The notes: generated by a model not told the origin, from the sequence alone. A DNA stretch of 13,540 nucleotides from an uncultured Lachnospiraceae bacterium (GCA_949957035.1 CATLIP010000031.1:1-13540); one strand, 5' to 3'. Shown: positions 6,988-13,540, counted from the first letter of the stretch. Numbers and translations: made by a program.

Positions 6988-7070
6988 TGCGGATGGTGGG
7001 ACTTGAACCCACACGAGGTCGCCCCCGCAAGATTTTGAGTCTTGTGCGTCTGCCATTCCGCCACATCCGC
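6988..7070 (-). tRNA. tRNA-Leu (anticodon CAA)
   Basis: An 83-base class II tRNA. Acceptor arms GCGGATG (7070 inward) and CATCCGC pair over 7 bases with discriminator A at 6988. The anticodon stem CAAGA/TCTTG encloses loop CTCAAAA, giving anticodon CAA, which reads UUG. A long variable arm (CGGGGGCGACCTCG region) and a normal T-loop TTCAAGT with stem GTGGG/CCCAC follow. CCA is not encoded, as is usual for many Clostridia genes, so it must be added after transcription. It has its own promoter and terminator. Confidence 0.96.
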
Positions 7071-7075
7071 TCATC

Positions 7076-7097
7076 GTTGCCGGTAATCACCGACAAC
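7076..7097 (-). other. Hairpin in the 5' leader of pre-tRNA-Leu
   Basis: Arms 7076-7084 and 7089-7097 give 9 pairs (one G-U) around a 4-base loop. The hairpin starts right at the predicted transcription start (about 7098) and ends 5 bases before the mature tRNA 5' end, so it would form the entire leader that RNase P removes. Confidence 0.6.
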
Positions 7098-7104
7098 ATG
7101 ATAA

Positions 7105-7133
7105 ATTATAACTGCTAATGCAGCTAATGTCAA
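7105..7133 (-). promoter_or_regulatory. Consensus promoter of tRNA-Leu
   Basis: Minus-strand TTGACA (7128-7133), 17-base spacer, TATAAT (7105-7110): a perfect sigma-A consensus, as expected for a stable RNA gene. It lies just after the lipoprotein stop codon; I see no clear terminator hairpin between the lipoprotein gene and this promoter. Confidence 0.9.
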
Positions 7134-7152
7134 TGCTTTTATTAAAAAAATT

Positions 7153-7791
7153 TTAGAAAGCGTCTGACGGGAACAAAGCATCATCCAAAGCCGTCATATC
7201 AGTCTGGTCAATAAAGTATACGCCGTCAGAGTCCGGCTTAACGTTAATCGTTACGGTTGTCGGCTCTCCAAACGTAGGAGACGCCACCTTCTCAGCCATA
7301 ATCTCATACATCTTCTGGAATACCAGCTCATTGACTGCATTCTGGTCAGTCACATCGATGTTCTCCATCTCTGCCAGTGTCGCAGCCTCTACTTCTGCCT
7401 GAAGCCCGTCAAAGCCTGTAAACGGTTTTACCGTTACGTCAACTGTGTATGCCTTGTCGCCTGCTTCCTTTGCTTCACCAACTTCATAGTTCGCCTGCTT
7501 AATCATGTCCAGGAATAACTGTCTGTAATTCGCGGTCAGTTCTTCAGACAGTCCAAGCTGTGAAAATCCTGCTTCTTGCATGGTGGTATCAATATTACTC
7601 TCGTAGAGCTTCTGCGCCTCTTCCTTTGATGACTTCGTCCATTCGACATATTTGTCAAACTCTCCCTTATAGCTAGCGTCCATGATGGACTTCGCATAAG
7701 ACTGTGCGTCCTCCGCACTCATTCCTCCGCAGCCGCACAATAATGTCATTACTGCGATGAGTAATACTGCCAGCAATCCTCTTTTTTTCAT
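7153..7791 (-). CDS. Small secreted lipoprotein of unknown function
   Basis: A 212-residue protein. The start at 7791 is chosen because AAGGAGG lies 7 bases upstream and because it begins a clean type II signal peptide: KKR, hydrophobic stretch 5-18, lipobox LCGC with the lipidated Cys at 21. The frame stays open another 68 codons upstream, but that part has no signal or site. After export the mature protein is anchored to the outer face of the membrane. Residues 25-100 look helical (SAEDAQSYAKSIMDASYKG onward), and 100-212 alternate beta-type and helical segments. The style resembles lipoproteins with DUF5105-like or NTF2-like folds, but I cannot confirm this. No partner gene is evident; it has its own likely promoter. 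Confidence 0.88.
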   Translation of the reverse strand: MKKRGLLAVLLIAVMTLLCGCGGMSAEDAQSYAKSIMDASYKGEFDKYVEWTKSSKEEAQKLYESNIDTTMQEAGFSQLGLSEELTANYRQLFLDMIKQANYEVGEAKEAGDKAYTVDVTVKPFTGFDGLQAEVEAATLAEMENIDVTDQNAVNELVFQKMYEIMAEKVASPTFGEPTTVTINVKPDSDGVYFIDQTDMTALDDALFPSDAF

Positions 7792-7891
7792 GATTATTCC
7801 TCCTTCACAAAATGATGCACGGACATCTGGCAAAATGCCTGTGCCTGTGATTGTCAGCGCCGCACTTTTGCGCTGATATTGCACATTAACT

Positions 7892-7920
7892 ATATTACTC
7901 TTATTATTGTACAAAATCAA
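7892..7920 (-). promoter_or_regulatory. Candidate promoter of the lipoprotein gene
   Basis: Minus-strand TTGATT (7915-7920), 17-base spacer, TAATAT (7892-7897), about 95 bp before the chosen start codon. It is a reasonable but not strong match. Confidence 0.45.
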
Positions 7921-7999
7921 CTCTTGACAAGGGAATTTTACCGGCAAAATGTTATTTTTGAATCTCTTTGGCTGCGCCGCGGGATTCCTTGGCAAGTTC

Positions 8000-9274
8000 T
8001 TAACAAGATTTTAATTTCGCTCCGATTTCAAAACAGTCAAAGGTGGCGAAATAATCGGCCGGAGTCTCTGCCCTGCGTATCAACTGTACCGAACCATCCT
8101 CTTTCAATAAAAGCTCCGCTGATTTCAGCTTTCCGTTATAGTTATATCCCATTGCAAAGCCATGGGCTCCGGTATCATGAATGACCAGCAAATCGCCGGT
8201 TTCAATCTTAGGGAGCATACGGTCGATTGCGAATTTGTCATTGTTCTCGCACAGAGAACCGGCGATGTCGTACTTGTGGTCGCAGGCTTTTTTCTCTTTA
8301 CCCATGACGGTGATGTGATGGTACGCTCCATACATTGCGGGACGCATCAGATTGACTGCGCAGGCGTCCACGCCTATGTATTCTTTGTGGGTATGCTTCT
8401 GATGGATTGCTTTTGTGACCAGACAGCCGTAAGGACCCATCATGAAACGCCCCAGTTCCGTATAGATGGCAACATCGCCCATGCCTTCCGGAACTAAGAC
8501 TTCCTCGTATACCCGGCGGACCCCGTCGCCGATGACGCGGATGTCGTTGGGCTCCTGGTCGGGAGTATATGGAATCCCGATTCCGCCTGACAGGTTGATG
8601 AATTTAATATGGACGCCGGTTTCCTGTTTCAGCCTTACAGCGACTTCAAACAGTATCTTGGCGAGCATGGGATAGTATTCGTTGGTCACAGTATTGCTTG
8701 CAAGAAAAGCATGGATGCCGAACTCCTTCGCACCCTTTTCTTTCAGTATTTTAAATGCGTCGAACAACTGCTCGGTGGTCATACCGTATTTGGAGTCTCC
8801 CGGGTTGTCCATAATGTCGTTGCTGATCTTGAACAGGCCTCCGGGATTGTAACGGCAGCTAATGGTCTCAGGAATATGGCCGATAACATTTTCCAGGAAA
8901 TCAATATGGGTAATATCATCCAGGTTGATGATCGCGCCCAGACGTTCGGCATAGGCAAATTCCTCTGCCGGGGTATCATTGGAAGAAAACATAATATCTT
9001 CCCCCACCGCCCCTACTGCTTCCGAAAGCATAAGCTCCGTATAGGAAGAGCAGTCGCAGCCGCAGCCGTATTCCCTCAGAATATTGATTAAGAACGGGTT
9101 CGGCGTTGCTTTGACGGCAAAATATTCTTTGTACCCTTCATTCCAGGAAAATGCTTCTTTTAATGCCTTGATATTCTTGCGGATTCCCTTTTCATCGTAC
9201 AGATGGAAGGGGGTCGGATATTCTTTCACAATCTCTTCTAACTGGTCTTTTGTCACAAATGTCTTTTTCTTCAT
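8000..9274 (-). CDS. lysA: Diaminopimelate decarboxylase
   Basis: A 424-residue fold-type III PLP enzyme, LysA-like. It converts meso-diaminopimelate to L-lysine and CO2, the last step of lysine synthesis, in the cytosol. Visible: Schiff-base lysine K55 in YFAVKATPNP, GCDCSSYTEL (72-81), PLP-phosphate glycines SGGIGIPY (229-236), ELGR (273-276, where many family members have EPGR), the active-site Cys-Glu in LCENNDKF (C342, E343), and DTGAHGFAMGYNYN (367-380). The start codon is 2 bp after the stop of the upstream regulator, with AGAGGAG inside that gene's end, so the two are translated from one message. No other lysine gene is in the window. Related PLP decarboxylases of other diamino acids are an alternative, less likely. 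Confidence 0.88.
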   Translation of the reverse strand: MKKKTFVTKDQLEEIVKEYPTPFHLYDEKGIRKNIKALKEAFSWNEGYKEYFAVKATPNPFLINILREYGCGCDCSSYTELMLSEAVGAVGEDIMFSSNDTPAEEFAYAERLGAIINLDDITHIDFLENVIGHIPETISCRYNPGGLFKISNDIMDNPGDSKYGMTTEQLFDAFKILKEKGAKEFGIHAFLASNTVTNEYYPMLAKILFEVAVRLKQETGVHIKFINLSGGIGIPYTPDQEPNDIRVIGDGVRRVYEEVLVPEGMGDVAIYTELGRFMMGPYGCLVTKAIHQKHTHKEYIGVDACAVNLMRPAMYGAYHHITVMGKEKKACDHKYDIAGSLCENNDKFAIDRMLPKIETGDLLVIHDTGAHGFAMGYNYNGKLKSAELLLKEDGSVQLIRRAETPADYFATFDCFEIGAKLKSC

Positions 9275-9276
9275 TG

Positions 9277-10008
9277 TTACTGATTCTCCTCTCGCATCGA
9301 TAGTAATTTGATTTCGTTGGAAAGTGCGGTCTTATATAATTCTACAAAATTCTTCTGTCCGGAATACAGGCAGGTGTTCATGCTCCCCTCCCCGTATTCT
9401 CCGGTAAGGACATAACGGGAATCTGCAATAACACCGATCCGCATGCCCCGGTCCTCTCCTATGTATACCTTCGCCCGCGGAAAAGCCGTAGGCTGGTCGG
9501 TGATGATGACCACCCGCTTCATATCCATGATAAGCTCCTGCAGTTCCCCGATCAGAAGCAGCAGGTAGTTCCTGGTCAGGCTGATATAGACCTGCTCCTC
9601 TACTTTTTTCAGGATATTACGCATCTTGTCCAGGATATGCTCCGTGCCTTCAATGGTGATATATCCCTCCACAAAAGTCTTCTCCGAAGGCATATGCTCC
9701 ATGAGCCACTTCTTGGAATCTTCCAGTTTCCGGATACGGTTCTTACAAAATTCATCCAGCGGCACAGGGACATATTTGCGCGTATGCCCCTCCTCTACCA
9801 GATAGGCAGCGCCTTTTTCTGTCATGTTCGCCAGTGAATTATACGCATTGGACCTGGAAATGCCGGTCTGCTTCGCCACCTCGTATCCTGTCACCTTCCC
9901 CTCGGTGAGCAGGCATTGATAGATATTCGCCTCCTGACGCGTAAGCCCGAACTCCATCAGGCGTTCTGTAAATGATACTTGCTCCAATTCTTCACTCCTC
10001 ATCCCCAT
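9277..10008 (-). CDS. TrmB-like transcriptional regulator
   Basis: A 243-residue protein from the ATG at 10008, chosen because AGGTG lies about 9 bases upstream; an in-frame GTG at 10020 and another ATG at 10002 are alternatives. Residues 20-75 form a winged helix of the TrmB type (GLTRQEANIYQCLL, then GYEVAKQTGISRSNAYNSL as the recognition part). Residues 82-110 are a charged linker helix, and 111-243 a C-terminal sensing domain with YITIEG and a VVIITD strand resembling the PLD-like part of TrmB relatives. Classic TrmB proteins sense sugars; here it is fused in one operon to lysA with a 2-bp gap, so lysine or a precursor is a plausible ligand (inference). A palindrome at its own promoter suggests self-control. 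Confidence 0.82.
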   Translation of the reverse strand: MGMRSEELEQVSFTERLMEFGLTRQEANIYQCLLTEGKVTGYEVAKQTGISRSNAYNSLANMTEKGAAYLVEEGHTRKYVPVPLDEFCKNRIRKLEDSKKWLMEHMPSEKTFVEGYITIEGTEHILDKMRNILKKVEEQVYISLTRNYLLLLIGELQELIMDMKRVVIITDQPTAFPRAKVYIGEDRGMRIGVIADSRYVLTGEYGEGSMNTCLYSGQKNFVELYKTALSNEIKLLSMREENQ

Positions 10009-10062
10009 AGTATCCCGCACCTCATAAGCCTGTAAAATATGACCTCCAAGGGCGTTCTAGTA

Positions 10063-10077
10063 GTTCTCACAGGGAAC
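10063..10077. promoter_or_regulatory. Candidate operator of the TrmB-like regulator
   Basis: Inverted repeat GTTCTCACAGGGAAC (GTTC, 7 bases, GAAC) immediately downstream of the -10 box, covering the predicted transcription start. A third GTTC lies at 10054-10057. Its position would let a bound repressor block initiation. The match to this regulator is inference from location only. Confidence 0.5.
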
Positions 10078-10107
10078 ACTATACTGGATTTTTACGGCAT
10101 ATGTCAA
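10078..10107 (-). promoter_or_regulatory. Promoter of the regulator-lysA operon
   Basis: Minus-strand TTGACA (10102-10107), 18-base spacer, TATAGT (10078-10083). Predicted start is near 10071, about 60 bases before the regulator start codon. Confidence 0.7.
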
Positions 10108-10137
10108 CATATTTTTACCATAATTTCTATTTTTAAC

Positions 10138-10186
10138 CCAAAAAAGCGTCCCAAAGCCTCATTGCTGAAACTGACGGACGCTTAAT
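10138..10186 (-). terminator. Terminator of pyk
   Basis: Arms AAGCGTCC (10144-10151) and GGACGCTT (10176-10183) pair over 8 bases with a 24-base loop; on the minus strand the stem runs into six T. It lies about 25 bp after the pyk stop codon and just upstream of the regulator-lysA promoter. Confidence 0.75.
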
Positions 10187-10208
10187 CTTTTAATTATTAT
10201 CTATTCCT

Positions 10209-11645
10209 CTACTCTATCACAGTAATCCGCATGATATTACTTGCCCCGCCCCGCTCTGCGGTCACGTTCGCCGCCGGAATCCCGGCAGTCAATACCACGA
10301 TATCGCCCGCTTCCGCCATCTGCTTTGCGCATACCAGATCGATTGCGCCGTTGCAGACATCCTCCGTAGAACTGAAAGGAATCGATTTCAGCGGAATAAT
10401 CCCCCAGTAAAGCTGCATCCGGCGAAGGGCGGCCTCATTAGGCGTCACGCCGATGATATCCATACGCGGCTTGAACTTAGATACCACTCTCGCAGTCACT
10501 CCCGAAACGGTAGGCGTAATGATACACCTCGCCCGTAAATTATTCGCCGTCGTCACCGCCGCATGGCACAATGCACTGGAGGTACTCTTCATATGGTGGG
10601 CCTCCGTCTTCTTCATCATCAATTCATAATCCAGATGCTGCTCCGTATCCTTCACGATATGCACCATCATGCGCAGCGCTTCCACCGGATACTTGCCCTG
10701 AGCCGTCTCACCCGAAAGCATTACGGCGTCCGTCCCGTCATAGACCGCATTCGCCACATCCGTCACCTCGGCCCTGGTCGGACGGGGATTGCGCATCATG
10801 GAATCCAACATCTGGGTTGCAGTGATAACCGGCTTGTAATTCTCATTACACTTCTGGATAATCAACTTTTGCAGATAAGGAACCTCCTCTGCAGGAATCT
10901 CCACGCCCAAATCTCCCCGGGCAATCATGATTCCATCCGCACAGCGGATAATCTCATCAATGTTCTTAATCCCTTCCGCATTCTCAATCTTTGCGATAAT
11001 CGGGATATTAGGCGCCTTACATTCTTTGAGGAAAGCCCGGATTTCAAGGATGCACTCCGCATTGCGCACAAAAGACGCAGCGATAAAATCAATCTGCTGC
11101 TCCGCACCAAAACGGATGTCCTCCCTGTCCTTCTCCGTAATCGCCGGGAGCCTCACTGGGACATTGGGTACATTCACCCCTTTCCGCTCGCCAAGCTCGC
11201 CTCCGTTCACGACGGTACAGACAATCTCCTTGCCATTCTTCGCCTTTACTTTCAGCCCAATCAGCCCGTCGTCAATCAGAATAGTGCTTCCGACCTGGAC
11301 ATCGTCCACAAGACCTTCATATGTAATGGATACCTTCCCTGCATCTCCTGTCAGTTCTTCCGCCGTCAGGACAAAGGTGTCCCCTTCCTTCAGCGCGACC
11401 TTCTTCCCGTCCTTTAGGATACCCGTCCGTATCTCCGGTCCCTTGGTATCTAAAAGTATGGCAATCGGTTTCCCTTCTTCGTCGCGGATTCTTTTAAGCC
11501 GCTCCATCCGCGCCTTCTGTTCTTCATGGGTTCCATGGGAAAAGTTGAATCTGGCAATATCCATGCCTTTTTGGACCAGGCTCCTCATCAGCTCGTCATC
11601 ATCGGTCCTCGGTCCAAGCGTACATATGATTTTTGTCTTCTTCAT
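10209..11645 (-). CDS. pyk: Pyruvate kinase
   Basis: A 478-residue enzyme transferring phosphate from phosphoenolpyruvate to ADP, the last step of glycolysis, in the cytosol. Visible: KIICTLGP (5-12), ARFNFSHG (31-38, R32 and K+/phosphate contacts N34 and S36), LDTKGPEIRTG (65-75), flexible B domain about 70-170, catalytic K219 with metal ligand E221 in AKIENAEG, ARGDLGVEIP (242-251, D245), ITATQML (274-280), and PTRAEVTDVANAVYDGTDAV (289-308). The regulatory C domain (about 345-478) is complete. It lacks the extra PEP-utiliser domain that Bacillus enzymes carry at the C terminus. AGGAGGA is about 10 bases before the ATG. It follows the rhomboid-like gene by 65 bp, probably on the same message, and ends at a clear terminator. 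Confidence 0.97.
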   Translation of the reverse strand: MKKTKIICTLGPRTDDDELMRSLVQKGMDIARFNFSHGTHEEQKARMERLKRIRDEEGKPIAILLDTKGPEIRTGILKDGKKVALKEGDTFVLTAEELTGDAGKVSITYEGLVDDVQVGSTILIDDGLIGLKVKAKNGKEIVCTVVNGGELGERKGVNVPNVPVRLPAITEKDREDIRFGAEQQIDFIAASFVRNAECILEIRAFLKECKAPNIPIIAKIENAEGIKNIDEIIRCADGIMIARGDLGVEIPAEEVPYLQKLIIQKCNENYKPVITATQMLDSMMRNPRPTRAEVTDVANAVYDGTDAVMLSGETAQGKYPVEALRMMVHIVKDTEQHLDYELMMKKTEAHHMKSTSSALCHAAVTTANNLRARCIITPTVSGVTARVVSKFKPRMDIIGVTPNEAALRRMQLYWGIIPLKSIPFSSTEDVCNGAIDLVCAKQMAEAGDIVVLTAGIPAANVTAERGGASNIMRITVIE

Positions 11646-11685
11646 CGTTTCGTCTTCCTCCTGCTATTATGATTTGTGGCTGTCC

Positions 11686-11713
11686 TGACAGCAGGCGCTT
11701 CTCACTGCTGTCA
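11686..11713 (-). other. Stem-loop between the rhomboid-like gene and pyk
   Basis: TGACAGCAG (11686-11694) and CTGCTGTCA (11705-11713) pair perfectly over 9 bases with a 10-base loop. The far arm contains the stop codon of the rhomboid-like gene. No T-run follows on the minus strand, so it is not a standard terminator; an mRNA-processing or stability element is possible. Confidence 0.5.
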
Positions 11714-12586
11714 TTTGACATGTGTATGTGTGAACAGATGATCCTGACAGTATTCAAAATTGCCGTTACATTTGGAACAATATCTGAACTCCAGGTTCGG
11801 ATCATCCAGTTCAGTCCTCTTACAGATTGCACACATATGCTTCGCGCCGTTGGCATAGTTCTGCACCGGACGCTGGGCTCTTCTTATATTCTGCTGAAAT
11901 TCCTTCTTCCTCCTGCGCTGCTTAGGCGTATAAGGCCTCATGTTCCTTGAACCCAAGAAGAATATCAAAAAATTCAGAAGGGACACTACAGATTCTAACG
12001 CCGCCGCCTTATAGAAATTGCCAATCAGGACATTTCCTCCATACGCCGGCAGAAAAGCCTGTATGATGGGGTAAATAAAATACAGCGCGTCTATCAGCGC
12101 AAGATATTTTACCTTCACAGGAATCACGAAAAATACCAAAAACTGCACATCCGGATACAGTGCGGCAAACGCAAAGAACAGAGACATGTTCAGATACCAC
12201 ACGGACATCGGCAAGACCATCCCTGTAAATACGTACAACAGCATCGCCGCGGCCACATGGAACAGCATCCCGGAAAAGAAGTACAGGTTGAACCGGAACG
12301 CCCCCCAGGCATTCTCTAACTCCTGTCCGATCATATAATACAGATACAGCGCAAATACAATAAATACAAGGCTGCTTGACGGCGGCTGGATAATAAAGGT
12401 CACGATCCTCCAGACCTGCCCGTGCAGGATTGCCTGCGCATTCAGGCTCAGATACCGGTAATAAAATTCCGGGTTCACGATATTTAACACGAATCCTGCC
12501 GCATACAATATAATAATATAATACATGAGGTTTGGAATTGCATACCTGCCAAACTTTCTCTCCAGCTTTGAAAGCCAATTTTCCAT
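11711..12586 (-). CDS. Rhomboid-like membrane protein with C-terminal zinc-binding tail
   Basis: A 291-residue protein. Hydrophobic segments near 19-38, 70-87, 100-123, 128-145, 148-178 and 195-212 suggest six membrane passes. The rhomboid/derlin hallmark GQVWRIVTFI (56-65, the WR loop) and GQELENAWGAFRF (87-99) are present, but the serine-protease GxSG motif is not: the corresponding region reads MSVWYLNMSLFF. It is therefore probably a non-catalytic member. A basic linker (PKQRRRKKEF, 221-230) leads to a cytosolic tail with C252, C255, C270, C273, C280, H283, H287 and H289, a zinc ribbon or treble-clef pattern. AAGGAG is 8 bases before the ATG. The neighbour is pyk; the function is unknown, and membrane quality control is only a guess from derlin-type relatives. 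Confidence 0.85.
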   Translation of the reverse strand: MENWLSKLERKFGRYAIPNLMYYIIILYAAGFVLNIVNPEFYYRYLSLNAQAILHGQVWRIVTFIIQPPSSSLVFIVFALYLYYMIGQELENAWGAFRFNLYFFSGMLFHVAAAMLLYVFTGMVLPMSVWYLNMSLFFAFAALYPDVQFLVFFVIPVKVKYLALIDALYFIYPIIQAFLPAYGGNVLIGNFYKAAALESVVSLLNFLIFFLGSRNMRPYTPKQRRRKKEFQQNIRRAQRPVQNYANGAKHMCAICKRTELDDPNLEFRYCSKCNGNFEYCQDHLFTHTHVK

Positions 12587-12619
12587 AAGACAAACTCCTT
12601 AAATTCATTAATTTTGCAA

Positions 12620-12635
12620 CAGATAAAGATATCTG
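12620..12635. repeat. Small inverted repeat in the rhomboid-gene leader
   Basis: CAGATA and TATCTG separated by AAGA, lying in the 5' untranslated part between the rhomboid-gene promoter and its ribosome binding site. Short enough to be chance. Confidence 0.3.
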
Positions 12636-12669
12636 AACATTCTCTTAACATCATTTTTATACTGTAGTA

Positions 12670-12698
12670 ATTCTACCGTTTTACGCACTGTTTGTCAA
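12670..12698 (-). promoter_or_regulatory. Promoter of the rhomboid-pyk unit
   Basis: Minus-strand TTGACA (12693-12698), 17-base spacer, TAGAAT (12670-12675). The start is predicted near 12663, about 77 bases before the start codon. It faces away from the activase promoter, about 75 bp apart. Confidence 0.75.
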
Positions 12699-12749
12699 TT
12701 CTGCTATGGAACTTTACAACTTTTTTAGATTTCTATAGCATTTTCTTAA

Positions 12750-12778
12750 TTGTTATTTTAAAAAAATTGTCGTATAAT
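12750..12778 (+). promoter_or_regulatory. Promoter of the activase gene
   Basis: TTGTTA (12750-12755), 17-base spacer rich in A/T, TATAAT (12773-12778). The start is predicted near 12785, giving a 34-base leader with AAAGGAG (12805-12811) 7 bases before the ATG. Confidence 0.75.
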
Positions 12779-12818
12779 GTTACAGGCTGTAATAAGACAG
12801 CTGCAAAGGAGTGTTATT

Positions 12819-13540
12819 ATGAGTAAAAACGAATTGTATACACTGGGCATTGACATCGGTTCAACCACTGTGAAAATCGCGATACTCGACAAGGATAACG
12901 ATGTCGCCTTTTCCGATTACGAAAGGCATTATGCTAATATTCAGGAAACTTTGTCCGACCTTCTCGGGCGGGCAATCTATAAATTGGGGGGGATTTACGC
13001 CTCTCCTGTCATCACGGGTTCCGGCGGACTGACCCTTGCCAAGCACTTAGACGTCCCCTTCGTCCAGGAAGTCATCGCTGTATCCACGGCGCTTCAGGAC
13101 TATGCGCCCCAGACGGACGTAGCCATCGAGCTTGGGGGCGAGGACGCGAAGATTATCTACTTTGAAGGCGGCAACGTGGAACAGCGCATGAACGGAGTCT
13201 GCGCCGGCGGCACAGGTTCCTTCATCGACCAGATGGCGTCCCTTCTCCAGACGGACGCATCGGGGCTGAACGAATATGCGAAGAACTATCAGTCACTCTA
13301 CTCTATCGCCGCAAGGTGCGGGGTATTTGCCAAATCCGATATCCAGCCCTTAATCAACGACGGCGCTTCCAAAGAAGATCTTGCCGCTTCCATCTTTCAG
13401 GCGGTGGTGAACCAGACCATCAGCGGGCTTGCATGCGGCAAACCAATCCGCGGGCATGTGGCGTTCTTAGGAGGCCCTTTACACTTCCTTTCTGAATTGA
13501 AGGAAGCTTTCGTCCGTACCCTGAAACTGGATCATAAACA
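12819..13540 (+). CDS. 2-hydroxyacyl-CoA dehydratase activase-type ATPase (BadF/BcrA family), N-terminal part
   Basis: The first 240 codons; the gene runs off the right edge. The fold is the ASKHA ATPase of dehydratase activases such as HgdC, which couple ATP hydrolysis to one-electron reduction of a partner enzyme. Visible: phosphate-binding GIDIGSTTVKIA (10-21), GSGGLT (67-72), ELGGEDAKIIYF (104-115), GVCAGGTGSF (126-135) and ARCGVFAKSD (165-174). C128 and C167 match the two cysteines that hold the 4Fe-4S cluster shared by the dimer in HgdC. The sequence past residue 190 (SGLACGKPIRGHVAFLGGPL) resembles the very large (about 1,400-residue) Clostridia proteins joining activase and dehydratase-like parts. 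That the gene is this long form is inference, since the rest is outside the window. Its physiological role in those proteins is unknown. Confidence 0.9.
   Translation, partial: MSKNELYTLGIDIGSTTVKIAILDKDNDVAFSDYERHYANIQETLSDLLGRAIYKLGGIYASPVITGSGGLTLAKHLDVPFVQEVIAVSTALQDYAPQTDVAIELGGEDAKIIYFEGGNVEQRMNGVCAGGTGSFIDQMASLLQTDASGLNEYAKNYQSLYSIAARCGVFAKSDIQPLINDGASKEDLAASIFQAVVNQTISGLACGKPIRGHVAFLGGPLHFLSELKEAFVRTLKLDHK

Noticed and set aside
6857..7118. Short frames on both strands through the tRNA-Leu
   Set aside because: They are translations of the tRNA gene itself and its terminator.
7924..7929. Plus-strand TTGACA as a promoter
   Set aside because: No -10-like hexamer at 16-18 bases and no plus-strand gene follows.
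7935..7950. Near-palindrome ATTTTACCGGCAAAAT between lysA and the lipoprotein gene as an operator or lysA terminator
   Set aside because: The arms are imperfect and A/T-dominated, with no U-run for lysA; it is too weak to call.
7792..7995. N-terminal extension of 68 codons on the lipoprotein frame
   Set aside because: No ribosome binding site or promoter fits an earlier start, whereas the ATG at 7791 has AAGGAGG at ideal spacing and begins a clean lipoprotein signal peptide.
10563..11417. A 284-codon open frame on the plus strand
   Set aside because: It lies fully antisense to pyk, whose motifs are unmistakable. The translation is rich in His, Leu and Arg with no recognisable domain, typical of an antisense shadow frame.
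1..13540. CRISPR arrays, transposases, toxin-antitoxin or defence genes
   Set aside because: No regularly spaced repeats, no inverted terminal repeats flanking a transposase frame, and no recognisable defence domains on either strand.

Overview
This window looks like a chromosomal segment from a Gram-positive anaerobe of the Clostridia, most likely Lachnospiraceae. The assignment rests on AGGAGG-type ribosome binding sites, TTGACA/TATAAT promoters, a tRNA gene without encoded CCA, a ferredoxin-fused aldo/keto reductase, the start of a very large 2-hydroxyacyl-CoA dehydratase activase-type protein, and a Pol I with a decayed proofreading site. This is inference from protein style, not a database match. 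Most of the DNA is coded on the minus strand; only the two partial genes at the window edges are on the plus strand.

Layout. (1) 1-135: the last 44 codons of an unrecognised plus-strand gene, converging on the block below with a hairpin at the junction. (2) 6189-148, minus: a tight five-gene block, aldo/keto reductase - polA - coaE - walJ (yycJ) - degV family, with gaps of 13-28 bp. It joins a redox enzyme, DNA repair/replication, the last step of CoA synthesis, a WalJ-type nuclease and a fatty-acid-binding protein. (3) 6190-7152: an AT-rich stretch with a leader, a degenerate copy of a tRNA-Leu 3' end, a 61-codon orphan gene with its own promoter and terminator, and an intact tRNA-Leu(CAA) with a consensus promoter, 5' hairpin and strong terminator. 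(4) 7153-10020, minus: a small lipoprotein gene, then lysA-type diaminopimelate decarboxylase preceded by a TrmB-like regulator. Regulator and enzyme are two bases apart, and the promoter carries a GTTC/GAAC inverted repeat next to the -10. (5) 10209-12586, minus: pyruvate kinase preceded by a rhomboid-like membrane protein with a C-terminal zinc-binding tail. (6) 12587-13540: a divergent promoter region, then the first 240 codons of the activase gene on the plus strand.

Most genes are core metabolism or maintenance. I see no CRISPR array, transposase, toxin-antitoxin pair or defence system. The parts least explained by standard annotation are the 6.2-7.1 kb stretch (possible integration scar, and a terminator hairpin sitting directly before the polA block), the TrmB-lysA pair with its candidate operator, and the non-catalytic rhomboid-zinc protein next to pyk.
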